From NCBI GenBank assembly GCA_017513185.1, contig JAFXGL010000004.1:1-64000 (forward strand): a stretch of 64,000 nt of DNA, given 5' to 3'. Below, piece by piece: positions 22,746-32,015 of this stretch. Source of the DNA: Candidatus Saccharimonadota bacterium (GTDB lineage: Bacteria > Patescibacteriota > Saccharimonadia > Saccharimonadales > Saccharimonadaceae). Below the pieces are notes generated by a model. That model was not told the DNA's origin. It saw nothing but the letters and a program-made list of their open reading frames with translations, and ran no database searches. The first letter of the stretch is position 1; each line of letters opens with the position of its first letter. Made by a program: the position numbers and the translations under genes.

Positions 22746-24998
22746 ATGAATCGTTATAACCCTTTAGCAATTGAAAGCAAATGGCAAAAAATTTGGGAGG
22801 ACTCGGAGGCGTTTAAGGCTGACGAGGCGAGTGACAAGCCCAAAAAGTTTCTCGCGGAGATGTTCCCGTATCCTTCGGGGGCTGGTCTACATGTGGGCCA
22901 CGTGCGTAACTTTACGATTGTGGATGTGTTGGCGCGCTATTATGCGCAGAAAGGGTTTAACGTCCTGCGTCCGTTTGGCTACGATACCTTTGGTTTGCCG
23001 GCCGAGAACTATGCTATTAAGACTGGTGTGTCGCCTAAAGTGGCGACCGATACTAACGTGAAGAATTTTCGCAATCAGCTAAAGAAGCTTGGCTATGCCA
23101 TCGACTGGAGTCGAGAGATTAATACTTCATCGCCGGAGTATTATAAGTGGACCCAGTGGTGTTTCTTGCAGCTATATAAGAAGGGTTTGGCGTATCAGAA
23201 AGAGTCTTATCAGTGGTGGTGTCCGGTCGACCAGACCGTGCTAGCCAATGAGCAGGTGGAAAATGGGCATTGTTGGCGCTGTGGTAGCGAAGTAGAAAAG
23301 AAGAAGATGAAGCAGTGGTTTTTCAAAATCACAGCTTATGCAGACGAGTTACTAGAGTGCGTGGATGAGTTGGATTGGCCCGAGAAAATTAAGGTGATGC
23401 AGAAGAACTGGATTGGTCGCTCGGAGGGGGCAGAAATAGATTTTGAAACTGATGCGGGGAAAATCACAGTATTTACTACGCGCCCGGATACTATTTATGG
23501 TGCGACGTTCCTGGTGCTGGCGCCGGAGCATCCGCTGATTCGTGAGCTAACTACCGAGAATACCAAGGAGGCGGTGGAGGAGTATTGTCGCGCCGCCATC
23601 AAAAAGTCCGAGATTGAGCGTCAGGAGAGCAAGGAAAAGACTGGTGTCTTTACCGGTGCCTATGCAGTAAACCCGGCGACGAAGGAGAAAATCCCGGTTT
23701 GGGTGGCGGATTATGTGTTGATGGGGTATGGTACGGGGGCAATTATGGCCGTGCCGGCTGGTGATGAGCGCGACCGCGAGTTTGCGGAGAAGTTTGATTT
23801 GCCGGTGGTGGAGATCACCAAGACGCCAGAAAAGCCCTTTGGTACGCCCAAGACTACTTACCGGATGCGTGACTGGCTGATTTCTCGCCAACGTTATTGG
23901 GGCTGTCCGATTCCGATAGCTTATGATAAGGATGGCAACCCGCACCCGATTCCGGAGGATCAGTTGCCGGTGATGATCCCCGAAGTGGACGATTTTAAGC
24001 CGGATAATTCTGGTCATTCGGCGCTGGCGAAGGCTACTGATTGGTTGAAAGTGGAGATTGATGGTGAAGAGATGACGCGTGAGACGGATACGTTGGACGG
24101 TTATGCTTGTTCGAGCTGGTATTTATGGCGCTATGCTTCCCCGCACGATGCGGCGCATGCCTGGCATCCGGAGGCTGTGAAATATTGGGAGCCGCTAGAT
24201 GTGTATTGCGGTGGCGACCATGCGGTGGCACATCTACTCTATATTCGCTTTTGGTGTAAGTTCTTTGCTGATGAAGGTAAGCTACCCTTCCGCGAGCCGA
24301 TTGTGAAGCTACTCTACAATGGCTATATTAATGCGCCGGACGGCAAGAAGATGAGCAAGAGCAAGGGCAACGTGATAGATCCGCTAGATGTGATAAACGA
24401 TGGCTACGGTGCGGATACGCTGAGGACTTATGAAATGTTTATTGGGCCGTATGATCAAGATGCGGCTTGGAATCCGCGCAGCGTGGGTGGGGTGTATAGG
24501 TTCCTGAATAGGTGCTGGACGTTAGTGTTTGAGAAAGAGATTGAAAAGAAGTCGAAAAATCTGAACTTGCTGCACAAGACGATTAAGAAGGTGACGGAGG
24601 ATATTGAGCGCGCAGCGTTTAACACGGCAATTTCTACGCTGATGGAGTTTGTGAATGAGCTCTATAAGACTGGTGCGAGCGAGGAGGATTTGGTGACTTT
24701 GGCGAAGCTATTGAAGCCGTTTGCTCCGCATCTGGCTTCGGAAATGTTGGAGCAGCTAAGGGCGGACGATGCTTGGCCGACCTATGATGAGGAGCAGTTG
24801 GTGGAGGAGCTGGTGGAAGTGGTGGTGCAGGTGAATGGAAAGCTAAGGGCGAAGCTGGCGGTGCCGGTGGAAGATTTGGAAGATGAGGAGAAAGTTACGG
24901 AGATGGCGCTTTCTGATGGCAATGTGAGAAAGTTTGCGGCTGAGCCGAAGAAGACCATTTATGTCAAGAAGGCTAAGTTGCTAAACATCGTAGCATAG
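22746..24998 (+). CDS. leuS: Leucyl-tRNA synthetase
   Basis: 750 aa, class I. HIGH motif HVGH (49-52), KMSKS (535-539), a zinc-binding knuckle (CPVDQTVLANEQVENGHCWRC) and a CP1 editing domain with FTTRPDTIYGA and the GTGAIMAVPAGDERD block. The usual AHDERD/GHDQRD is AGDERD here, but the conserved Asp of the editing site is kept. The enzyme is about 60 to 100 aa shorter than most because the stretch between the editing domain and RMRDWLISRQRYWG is reduced to a few residues. It attaches leucine to tRNA-Leu. Apparently leaderless. Confidence 0.96.
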   Translation: MNRYNPLAIESKWQKIWEDSEAFKADEASDKPKKFLAEMFPYPSGAGLHVGHVRNFTIVDVLARYYAQKGFNVLRPFGYDTFGLPAENYAIKTGVSPKVATDTNVKNFRNQLKKLGYAIDWSREINTSSPEYYKWTQWCFLQLYKKGLAYQKESYQWWCPVDQTVLANEQVENGHCWRCGSEVEKKKMKQWFFKITAYADELLECVDELDWPEKIKVMQKNWIGRSEGAEIDFETDAGKITVFTTRPDTIYGATFLVLAPEHPLIRELTTENTKEAVEEYCRAAIKKSEIERQESKEKTGVFTGAYAVNPATKEKIPVWVADYVLMGYGTGAIMAVPAGDERDREFAEKFDLPVVEITKTPEKPFGTPKTTYRMRDWLISRQRYWGCPIPIAYDKDGNPHPIPEDQLPVMIPEVDDFKPDNSGHSALAKATDWLKVEIDGEEMTRETDTLDGYACSSWYLWRYASPHDAAHAWHPEAVKYWEPLDVYCGGDHAVAHLLYIRFWCKFFADEGKLPFREPIVKLLYNGYINAPDGKKMSKSKGNVIDPLDVINDGYGADTLRTYEMFIGPYDQDAAWNPRSVGGVYRFLNRCWTLVFEKEIEKKSKNLNLLHKTIKKVTEDIERAAFNTAISTLMEFVNELYKTGASEEDLVTLAKLLKPFAPHLASEMLEQLRADDAWPTYDEEQLVEELVEVVVQVNGKLRAKLAVPVEDLEDEEKVTEMALSDGNVRKFAAEPKKTIYVKKAKLLNIVA

Positions 24999-25005
24999 CT
25001 CGCTT

Positions 25006-25126
25006 GCAGTAGAGAGTTCATTTTGGGGGCCCGCTCCTCGCAAAAAGCAACAGACTATCGTCTGTTGCTTTTTTGCTGGCCGCTCAGGCCGTGTCTTTAG
25101 TCCCCCAAAACGAACTTCTCTACTCG
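25006..25126. repeat. Palindromic element family A, copy 2 (intergenic)
   Basis: It lies between the convergent ends of leuS and the proline/alanine-rich gene and covers the stop codon of the latter. The core TTTTGGGGG...CCCCCAAAA, the CCCGCTCCTCGC block and GCTGGCCGCTCAGGCC are shared with 4115-4226. The inner hairpin is GCAACAGAC/GTCTGTTGC (TATC loop), extended by A/T pairs. The outer arms (GTAGAGAGTTC/GAACTTCTCTAC) differ from copy 1 yet are still complementary. Confidence 0.88.
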
Positions 25127-25887
25127 CTCGCCTTATTTTCTTCAGTTTCTACTTCAGGTTCTTCCTCAGGTTCTACTTCAGGTTCTTTCTCAGGTTCAGC
25201 TTCTGGTTCTTCTTCTGGTTCCTCTTCAGGCTCTTCTGGCTCGTCGGGGGTGACGGGCTGAGTTTGTTGTTGTTGCGGGGCAGGGGCTGGAGTGGCGGAC
25301 TTATTAAAGATGAGGAAGTAGGCGGCGACGCCACCGACAATCAAGACGCCAAGGACGATGATGAGGATGAGCGTGGTCTTGGGCAGGGCCTTTTTAGTCT
25401 TGGTCTGTGCGAAGGCGCTCTTAGGCATGGCGACGGGAGTTTCTGTGGCGGCTACGGCGAGAATGTCGGGCGTAGGCTCGGGAATACCTTCGGCGATAGG
25501 TGTGGCAACGCCAGGAATAGTAGTGTCGGCTGGGGCTTCCGGTGTAACAGGAGCTTCCGGTGCGGGTGCCGGGGTTTCTGGAGCAGCGGGTGCTGGCTCG
25601 GGAGCGGGCGCTTCAGGCGCTACCGGCTTGGGTGCTGGTGCGGGTGTGGGCTCCGGCGCTGGGGCTGGCGCTGGGGCTGGTTCTGGAGCGGGTGCAGGTG
25701 TGGGCTCGGGCGTTGGGGCCGGCTCTGCGACTGGTGCTGGAGCTTCTGGTGCGGGTGCCGGGGTTTCTGGAGCAGCGGGTGCTGGCTCGGGAGCGGGCGC
25801 TTCAGGCGTTACCGGCTTGGGTGCTGGTGCGGGTGTGGGCTCCGGTGCGGGAGCTGGGGTTGGCGGAGTGGGTTGGTTTGGATCCAT
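25120..25887 (-). CDS. Proline/alanine-rich single-pass membrane protein
   Basis: 255 aa of unusual composition. Residues 1-125 are almost entirely P, A, E, T and V, including two in-frame copies of a 98-bp DNA repeat. A membrane helix (about 172-194, TTLILIIVLGVLIVGGVAAYF) follows, then a tail made of PEEEPEEEPE-type repeats. The repeat-rich part probably spans the cell wall or cytosolic face as an extended stalk; topology is not certain. No enzymatic domain is visible. It pairs with the next gene 2 nt upstream, which also encodes a single-pass protein with disordered flanks. Ribosome site GAGGAG. Confidence 0.75.
   Translation of the reverse strand: MDPNQPTPPTPAPAPEPTPAPAPKPVTPEAPAPEPAPAAPETPAPAPEAPAPVAEPAPTPEPTPAPAPEPAPAPAPAPEPTPAPAPKPVAPEAPAPEPAPAAPETPAPAPEAPVTPEAPADTTIPGVATPIAEGIPEPTPDILAVAATETPVAMPKSAFAQTKTKKALPKTTLILIIVLGVLIVGGVAAYFLIFNKSATPAPAPQQQQTQPVTPDEPEEPEEEPEEEPEAEPEKEPEVEPEEEPEVETEENKASE
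25559..25845. repeat. Two 98-bp direct repeats inside the proline/alanine-rich gene
   Basis: Copies at 25559-25656 and 25748-25845 differ at one base and are 189 bp apart, exactly 63 codons, so gain or loss by recombination would keep the frame. Confidence 0.9.
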
Positions 25888-25889
25888 AG

Positions 25890-26711
25890 TTATTTCTCCT
25901 CGGTGTTAGTGTTGGTTTCGGTGTCGGTAGAAGTGCCGCGAGTGGGCTCGGTGGTTTCTTCGGTGCTAGATTTAGTCTCAGTGTCGGCCTTAGTCTCGGT
26001 CTTGCTAGTGTCGGCCGGGGCGGTTTGGGAAGATTCCGGTTTGTTGAAAATGTTGGGGAAAGGATTATCAATAATCTTTTGTTCGACGAGAATGCAAAGC
26101 GTGACGGCGGCGACGGCTAGCAAGAAGAGAATGAAAAGGAAGATGTGGGCGCCGTGGCCTTTTTTCTTGGGCTCGGTGGAAAGTGGCTCGGAAAGGTCGA
26201 CAGAGGCGTCTTCGGTGTTGAGACGGTTAAGCGCGGCTTCGACTTCGGGGGAGTATTTTTTGGTGCGGGTGGGAGACTCTTGGGGCTCCTCTTCGGTGTC
26301 CATCGTGAGGATTTTGGCTTCGGATGACGAATCAGACGAGCTCTCTTGAGGCTGGGAAGATTCAGGCTGATTTTCGTCGTCGTCCAGTCGAGCGGCTCGC
26401 AATGCGCTTCGGGTAGCACCGGCCATCGATTGCTCGCCTTCGTGGACTCCTTCGAAAATCTGTGAATCTTCTTTTATAGCCTCGCGAGAGTCATCTGATT
26501 CGTCAGGCTTATCAGACTCGGATTGTTCCTCGGGCTCGGGAGTGTAGTCAGAGATTTCTTCCTCTCTGGGCTCTTCGACGTCGTCGTGATGTTCCTCGTG
26601 GTGTTCCTCCTCTTTGGGTGGCTTCTCCTCGGGCTCGTGGTGTTTAGGTTGGTGTTCTTCGCCAGTGTTATTGGCGATGTTTTGAGATAAATTACGTAAT
26701 TTTTCTTCCAT
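25890..26711 (-). CDS. Acidic single-pass membrane protein
   Basis: 273 aa. A long N-terminal disordered region (about 1-185) is rich in E, H, S and P. It is followed by KKKGHGAHIFLFILFLLAV and a membrane helix (about 190-212), then a S/T/E-rich tail that is probably extracellular and a candidate for glycosylation. No domain recognised. It is encoded just upstream of the proline/alanine-rich protein and divergent from dnaE. Surface display or host attachment would fit the lifestyle but is speculation. Confidence 0.75.
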   Translation of the reverse strand: MEEKLRNLSQNIANNTGEEHQPKHHEPEEKPPKEEEHHEEHHDDVEEPREEEISDYTPEPEEQSESDKPDESDDSREAIKEDSQIFEGVHEGEQSMAGATRSALRAARLDDDENQPESSQPQESSSDSSSEAKILTMDTEEEPQESPTRTKKYSPEVEAALNRLNTEDASVDLSEPLSTEPKKKGHGAHIFLFILFLLAVAAVTLCILVEQKIIDNPFPNIFNKPESSQTAPADTSKTETKADTETKSSTEETTEPTRGTSTDTETNTNTEEK

Positions 26712-26724
26712 GGTTAACTTTATT

Positions 26725-26754
26725 TTAACATAAAAGGTTTGAGAGTGGTATAAT
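26725..26754 (+). promoter_or_regulatory. dnaE promoter (leaderless)
   Basis: TTAACA (26725-26730), 18 bp, extended TATAAT (26749-26754). Only 6 nt separate the -10 from the ATG and no ribosome site is seen. Confidence 0.7.
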
Positions 26755-26760
26755 AATTTT

Positions 26761-29700
26761 ATGAAAAATGTGGAGGAAAAGGAACGGGTGGAACTAAAAC
26801 CGAGTGATTTTGTGCATTTACATAATCACACGCACTATTCGCTGCTAGATGGTCTGACAAAAATTCCGGAGCTGGTGGACTTTGTAAAGGAACATGGGAT
26901 GGAAGCGGTGGCGGTGACGGACCACGGGACGATGTCGGGGCTGGTAGAGCTATATAAAACCTGTAAAGATGCGGGGATTAAGCCGATATTGGGGCTGGAG
27001 GCCTATGTGGCGGCGAGGAATTTGGAAGATCGTGACCCGGCGCACGATAAGCAGCGTTTTCATATCACGTTGCTCGCGATGAACGATAAAGGGTTTGAGA
27101 ATTTGTGTCGGCTGATGAGCAATGCCGAGATTAACGGCAAATATTACAAGCCGCGTACGGACCATAAAGATATGGAAAAGTACAGTGAGGGGATTATTTG
27201 CCTGTCGGGCTGTGCGGGGTCAGAAATTTCGGAGGCGCTCCGAGCGGGGGACGAGAAGCGGGCGATAGAGCTGATAAAATGGCATAAGAAAGTCTACGGT
27301 GACCGTTTTTATCTAGAGATGCAAGACCACGGGCATCCGGATTCGCCGACGCATTGGAAAGAGCAGGAGAAGATAAACAATTGGCATATGGCGCATGCGG
27401 AGGAGCTGGGAGTGCCGCTGGTGGTGACGTGTGATGCGCACTATTTAAAGCACGAAGACCAAGATGCACACGAGGTGTTACTGTGTGTGGGGACGGGGTC
27501 GAATTTGTCCGATACAAACCGGATGAGTTTGAAAGAGTTCCAGCTACATGTGATTCCGCCGGAAGACATTATTGCGCGGTGGGGCAAGACTTGTCCCGAG
27601 GCGGTGCTGAATACTAAGCGGATCGCGGACCGATGTAATGTGGAGTTGCAGCTGGGGCGTATCTTGATTCCGAAGTTTCCGGTGCCGGAGGGGGAGACGG
27701 ACAAGAGTTACCTGGATAAGTTGGTGTTTAGAGGATTGGCGTTTCGTTATGGTGGAAAAACGGAGGATGAGACGGCGAAGCTGTCGATTGATGAATGTCG
27801 GAAGATTCTAGAGAAAGTGGATGAGGGGCGGGACGAGTTGCATAAGTTGCTGCCGCGGATTGACTATGAGCTGTCGGTGGTGGACAAGATGGGGTATAAT
27901 GGCTATTTCTTGATTGTGTGGGACTTCATCAACTGGGGCAAGAAAAAAGGAATTATCTATGGTCCGGGGCGTGGGTCGGCGGCGGGGGCGCTGCTAGCCT
28001 ATGCGCTGCGTATTACCGAGCTAGACCCGATGAAGTACGACCTGCTGTTCGAACGATTCCTCAACCCAGACCGGATTTCTATGCCGGATATTGATACAGA
28101 TATCCAGGATACGCGACGTGACGAGGTGATTGAATATTGTACCGAGAAATATGGCAAGGGGCGGGTGTCGAACATTGCAACGTTTGGTAAGATGATGGCA
28201 AAAAACGCGGTGCGAGATGTGGCGCGGGTGTTGGAGGTACCATATGCGGAGGCGGATAGACTGGCCAAGATGGTGCCAGACCCGGTGATGGGGCACCATT
28301 GCCATTTGCCGGACGCGATTCGTGACGTGCCGGACCTCAAGAACGAATATGAGACGAATCCGACCAGTAAGGAGGTGCTGGATTTTGCGAGCCGGCTGGA
28401 AGGGACGATACGCGGCCACGGCGTGCACGCTTGTGGTGTAGTGATTGCGCCGGATGATTTGGTGAAGTTTGTGCCGCTGGAAGTTTCGGCGAAGGGGCCG
28501 ATTGCGGCGCAGTTCCCGATGGGAACGATCGAGGAACTGGGGTTACTCAAGATGGACTTTCTTGGGCTTTCTAACCTTTCCGTGATTAACAATGCCCTTA
28601 GGATGATTCGGAAGGTGTATGGTGACGATATAGATATGTATTCGGTGCCATTGGACGACCCGCTAACCTACGAGCTGTTCCAGCGAGCAGAGACGACGGG
28701 TGTGTTCCAGCTAGAGTCGGCGGGGATGAAGCGCTACCTCAAAGACTTGAAGGCGGACCATTTTGAGGATATTATCGCGATGGTGGCCCTGTATCGTCCG
28801 GGGCCGATGCAGTTTATTGATTCGTTTATTCGGCGCAAACACGGTGAAGAGGAAATAACTTATTTGCACCCAGGGCTAGAAAACGCGCTGAAGAGTACGT
28901 ATGGGATTTTGATTTATCAGGAACAGTTCATGCAGATTAGCCGCGAATGGTGTGGGTTTACTGGTGGACAGGCGGATACATTGCGTAAGGCGGTGGGTAA
29001 AAAGAAGATTGATTTGATGAAAAAGGTGAAGCCGCAATTCATCGAGGGGGCGGTAAAGGTCGGTGGAGCGACGGAGGAGATTGCGGAGAAGTTTTGGGCG
29101 CAGCTGCTAGATTTTGCGAACTATTGTTTTAATAAAAGCCATGCTGCGTGCTATGGATTAGTGAGCTATTGGACGGCGTATCTGAAGGCGCATTATCCGG
29201 ATGCGTATATGGCGGCACTGATGACCGCGGATATGCGGTGGACGGACAGGCTCGCGATTGAAATTGCTGAGTGTAAGCGGATGGGACTGAAGGTGCTGGG
29301 GCCAGATATAAACGAGAGCTTTGGTGATTTTGGTATTGTGAAGGGTGAGAAGACGATTCGCTTTGGCCTTTCTGGTATTAAGGGGGTGGGCAAGGCATTG
29401 GTGGAGGAGAAGGTGATTCCGGAACGGAAGGCGAATGGGCCGTTTAAGAGCGTGTGCGACTTTGCCAAGAGGGTGGATTCGACGAAGTTCAACAAGAAGG
29501 CGTGGGAGTCGACGATTAAAACTGGAGGGTTTGACCGGTTTGGGACTAGGTCGGACTTGCTGTTTAACTTGGAGAATATTCAGGCGTATGGGGCGAAGAT
29601 GCAAAAAGATGCGGCTTCGGGGCAGACGGATCTCTTTGGGGCGTTTGGGGCGGCTGCGGCGATACCAGAGGTGGAGATAAAGCCGGCGCCGGCGCAATTT

Positions 29701-30507
29701 AGTGAGAAGGAGCAGCTGATGTGGGAGCGTGACCTGATGGGTCTATATATTTCTGCGCATCCGCTGGATAAGTATGATAAGTTTTTTGAGGAGCAGACGC
29801 ATCCGTATTCACTGGTGAACCTAGAGAATGACGGCAAGACCGTGGTGGTAGGCGGGATTATTACTAGTATTCGGACGATTTTGACTAAGAGTAATACCAA
29901 GATGGCGTTTGTGAAGATAGAGAATAAGACTAGTGAGCAAGAGGTGATTGTATTTCCGAGCGTGTTTGAGGAGTATGGCGGAAAGCTGGTGCAGGATAAT
30001 GTTGTAAAAATTACTGGGCGGGTGAATGCACGAGATAAGAACGGGGTGGTGACGCCGGAGGTGAAGGTGTTGATGGATAGTCTGGAGGTGATTTCTGACG
30101 AGATGCTGGCGGATTATAAGGAGACTGGGACGCGGTTGGAGCCGCCGAAGGAGGCAGCTGGGGGGTTTCGAAAGCAGCGGAAGAATTGGAGCTCAGCGGA
30201 GGGGGTTTCTCGTGGTGGTGCACCAAAACAGGCGATGACATTTGAGCCGGTACGGGTGGTGGAAGCGCCGAAAGACGTGCGGAAGGAGAAGGTGTATATA
30301 TTGGTGGAGAAGCCGGACGACGTGGAGACTTTGTCGGCGATTAAACGGGTGTGTGACCGGAATTTGGGGATGCAGGAAGTGATTTTGGTGTTAGCCGAGA
30401 AAGAGGAAAAGAAGGCGCTGAAGATGCCGTTCAAAGTGGAGGCGTGCGAAGAGTTTTTGACGGATATGAAGACGGTGGTGGGTGAAGATAATATTAAAGT
30501 GAAATAA
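26761..30507 (+). CDS. dnaE: DNA polymerase III alpha subunit
   Basis: 1248 aa, DnaE1 type. A PHP domain starts at once (HLHNHTHYSLLDG), the palm carries the catalytic aspartates in PDIDTDIQD (about 442-450, usually PDIDIDF), and a tandem helix-hairpin-helix region, an OB-fold (about 1015-1090, VVVGGIITSIRTILTK) and a C-terminal tau-binding region follow. It is the chromosomal replicase. No intein and no fused 3'-5' exonuclease are seen; proofreading, if any, would come from the PHP domain or a separate protein. The start follows the -10 by 6 nt. Confidence 0.97.
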   Translation: MKNVEEKERVELKPSDFVHLHNHTHYSLLDGLTKIPELVDFVKEHGMEAVAVTDHGTMSGLVELYKTCKDAGIKPILGLEAYVAARNLEDRDPAHDKQRFHITLLAMNDKGFENLCRLMSNAEINGKYYKPRTDHKDMEKYSEGIICLSGCAGSEISEALRAGDEKRAIELIKWHKKVYGDRFYLEMQDHGHPDSPTHWKEQEKINNWHMAHAEELGVPLVVTCDAHYLKHEDQDAHEVLLCVGTGSNLSDTNRMSLKEFQLHVIPPEDIIARWGKTCPEAVLNTKRIADRCNVELQLGRILIPKFPVPEGETDKSYLDKLVFRGLAFRYGGKTEDETAKLSIDECRKILEKVDEGRDELHKLLPRIDYELSVVDKMGYNGYFLIVWDFINWGKKKGIIYGPGRGSAAGALLAYALRITELDPMKYDLLFERFLNPDRISMPDIDTDIQDTRRDEVIEYCTEKYGKGRVSNIATFGKMMAKNAVRDVARVLEVPYAEADRLAKMVPDPVMGHHCHLPDAIRDVPDLKNEYETNPTSKEVLDFASRLEGTIRGHGVHACGVVIAPDDLVKFVPLEVSAKGPIAAQFPMGTIEELGLLKMDFLGLSNLSVINNALRMIRKVYGDDIDMYSVPLDDPLTYELFQRAETTGVFQLESAGMKRYLKDLKADHFEDIIAMVALYRPGPMQFIDSFIRRKHGEEEITYLHPGLENALKSTYGILIYQEQFMQISREWCGFTGGQADTLRKAVGKKKIDLMKKVKPQFIEGAVKVGGATEEIAEKFWAQLLDFANYCFNKSHAACYGLVSYWTAYLKAHYPDAYMAALMTADMRWTDRLAIEIAECKRMGLKVLGPDINESFGDFGIVKGEKTIRFGLSGIKGVGKALVEEKVIPERKANGPFKSVCDFAKRVDSTKFNKKAWESTIKTGGFDRFGTRSDLLFNLENIQAYGAKMQKDAASGQTDLFGAFGAAAAIPEVEIKPAPAQFSEKEQLMWERDLMGLYISAHPLDKYDKFFEEQTHPYSLVNLENDGKTVVVGGIITSIRTILTKSNTKMAFVKIENKTSEQEVIVFPSVFEEYGGKLVQDNVVKITGRVNARDKNGVVTPEVKVLMDSLEVISDEMLADYKETGTRLEPPKEAAGGFRKQRKNWSSAEGVSRGGAPKQAMTFEPVRVVEAPKDVRKEKVYILVEKPDDVETLSAIKRVCDRNLGMQEVILVLAEKEEKKALKMPFKVEACEEFLTDMKTVVGEDNIKVK

Positions 30508-30530
30508 AAATCACCCCTTTGCAGGGGTGA
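30505..30530 (-). terminator. Terminator of the L,D-transpeptidase operon
   Basis: TCACCCC/GGGGTGA hairpin with a T-run on the minus strand, between convergent dnaE and the 167-aa gene. Confidence 0.8.
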
Positions 30531-30548
30531 AGTCGGTCGTTAAGGTAA

Positions 30549-31052
30549 TTAGTCCCAGTCGGCGTAGTCGGTGTCTTCAAACAGCCATTCGTAGCCAGGG
30601 GCGTTGTAGGGTTGGTAGGCGCGGTCGTCAATGACGAGAGTGACGTTTTTTGATTCGTTGTGATAGAGCCAATACATGAAGTCATCAAGGAAGATTCCGC
30701 ATTCGTCGCTTAGTTCCCCGAGGGTGAATACTCCGAGGGGCAGATTGTCGCGTTTGTGCCAATCTTTGGTGGCAATCAGCAGACCATCGCGAAAAAGGCA
30801 GACGGTGGTGATGTTGCTGCGGCCGCCACGAGCAATGTAGATGAGGTCTTCGTAGTCGGATTCGGCGTAGATGCTGGCGAGATCGGCCATGTAATATGGG
30901 GTTCCTTCCCAGTAGCTGGGGAAACCAATGAGTTCTTCAGCTTTGGCCGGGACGGTGATGGAGCAGATGATGACAATGACAGCTACAATAACTGCGATGA
31001 TAGTGGCGACGCCGACAAATTCCAGAGTGAGCTGTTTCTTAGTCTTTAACAT
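30549..31052 (-). CDS. Hypothetical membrane-anchored protein (167 aa)
   Basis: No family recognised. An N-terminal membrane helix (about 12-36) precedes an aromatic- and acid-rich extracytoplasmic part (YWEGTPYYMADLASIY, then a mixed alpha/beta region). The tail ends in acidic and Trp/Tyr residues. It lies 24 nt after the L,D-transpeptidase, with a GGGAGGGA ribosome site, so the two are probably cotranscribed and may both act in the cell wall. Confidence 0.75.
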   Translation of the reverse strand: MLKTKKQLTLEFVGVATIIAVIVAVIVIICSITVPAKAEELIGFPSYWEGTPYYMADLASIYAESDYEDLIYIARGGRSNITTVCLFRDGLLIATKDWHKRDNLPLGVFTLGELSDECGIFLDDFMYWLYHNESKNVTLVIDDRAYQPYNAPGYEWLFEDTDYADWD

Positions 31053-31076
31053 GATAATTCCCTCCCAATTATAATA

Positions 31077-31919
31077 TTAAGGTCTGAGGTCCCAGTCGCG
31101 GTCATCGACGACGATGACGGTTCCCTGGGTGCAGAATTCCTGATGCCATTTGGCATCTTCTTTGGCTAGGCGAACGCAACCGTGCGTGCAGTTTTTGCCG
31201 AGGACAGACGTGGAATTGTTGCCGTAGGTCCATTCGCCCTGCTTGTTTTTGTGCAAGAGGACAGAGTGGAAGTAGTCGCCGTTGACGATGGGTACAGAGA
31301 AATTTCCGCGCCAGGCGTTTTTGCCTTTACCGCCACCGATACAACTGCCAGGTCTTGGTGTCTTTTTGAGGACGACGTTGCAGAGGTCGGTGTAACAACC
31401 TTTGCTGGTGTTGCCAGTGGCAGCGAGCATGACGCGAACTAAGCGCCAGCGTCCGTCTTCTCCGAGTTCGTAATCTTCAACGAGATGCGAACCGATGTTG
31501 AGGTGGACGGCGCGACCGTTGGTACTCTTGGCGAAGCAAGTCGCCAGGCAGGGATGCCAGTAGGGGTAGACGCCGGTAGTGTCTTCGATGCCGAGAGCTT
31601 TGAGGGTCTTGGGGCCGACGATGCCGTCGACCGTGAGGCCTTTGCTGTGCTGGAAACGCTTGACGGCGTTACCCATGGCAGGTCCGAAGATGCCGTCGAC
31701 GCTGAGTTTGGCGCCTTTACGATTGAGCGCTCGCTGAATGGTTTTGATGAATTCAGGGTCGTAATCGTCGTGTTCGTCGAGCAGCACCTCAATGTCGTCA
31801 GCGGTAAGAGTAATCTCTTCCTCTGAGACAGAGATAGCGCCACACGAGTCGGCGTAGGCGGTGGTGGTAGAAACGAGTAGGACTAGAGCGGTAAGAGCGA
31901 CGAGAAATTTCTTCAACAT
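31077..31919 (-). CDS. L,D-transpeptidase (YkuD) with peptidoglycan-binding domain
   Basis: 280 aa secreted protein. A signal peptide (1-23, ending TAYADS) is followed by a PG_binding_1 domain (about 50-112, IQRALNRKGAKLSVDGIFG and FQHSKGLTVDGIVGPKT) and a YkuD catalytic domain with HGCVRL, nucleophile Cys248. It forms 3-3 crosslinks in peptidoglycan or attaches proteins to it. Several additional cysteines in the domain could form disulfides. Promoter TTGACT-17-TATAAT, leader hairpin, GGGAGGGAATT ribosome site. Confidence 0.93.
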   Translation of the reverse strand: MLKKFLVALTALVLLVSTTTAYADSCGAISVSEEEITLTADDIEVLLDEHDDYDPEFIKTIQRALNRKGAKLSVDGIFGPAMGNAVKRFQHSKGLTVDGIVGPKTLKALGIEDTTGVYPYWHPCLATCFAKSTNGRAVHLNIGSHLVEDYELGEDGRWRLVRVMLAATGNTSKGCYTDLCNVVLKKTPRPGSCIGGGKGKNAWRGNFSVPIVNGDYFHSVLLHKNKQGEWTYGNNSTSVLGKNCTHGCVRLAKEDAKWHQEFCTQGTVIVVDDRDWDLRP

Positions 31920-31938
31920 AATTCCCTCCCAATTATTG

Positions 31939-31999
31939 CCTTAACGTGTTAAGGTGCAATTTATGGTCTCATTATACCATAAACGTAATAAAAAGTCAA
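31939..31999 (-). promoter_or_regulatory. Promoter and leader hairpin of the L,D-transpeptidase gene
   Basis: TTGACT (31994-31999), 17 bp, TATAAT (31971-31976) with TGG extension. The hairpin CCTTAA/TTAAGG lies at 31939-31954 in the leader. Confidence 0.8.
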
Positions 32000-32015
32000 T
32001 AGCTCGCTTGCGGTC

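Noticed and set aside
25021..25110. Family A copy 2 read simply as a terminator between leuS and the next gene
   Set aside because: The core is nearly identical to a segment inside the pepN coding region, which a simple terminator would not explain. It may still also stop transcription.
25264..26349. Long plus-strand open frame rich in G, W and C opposite the two disordered surface proteins
   Set aside because: It mirrors the repetitive proline/alanine codons on the other strand and spans two separate genes.
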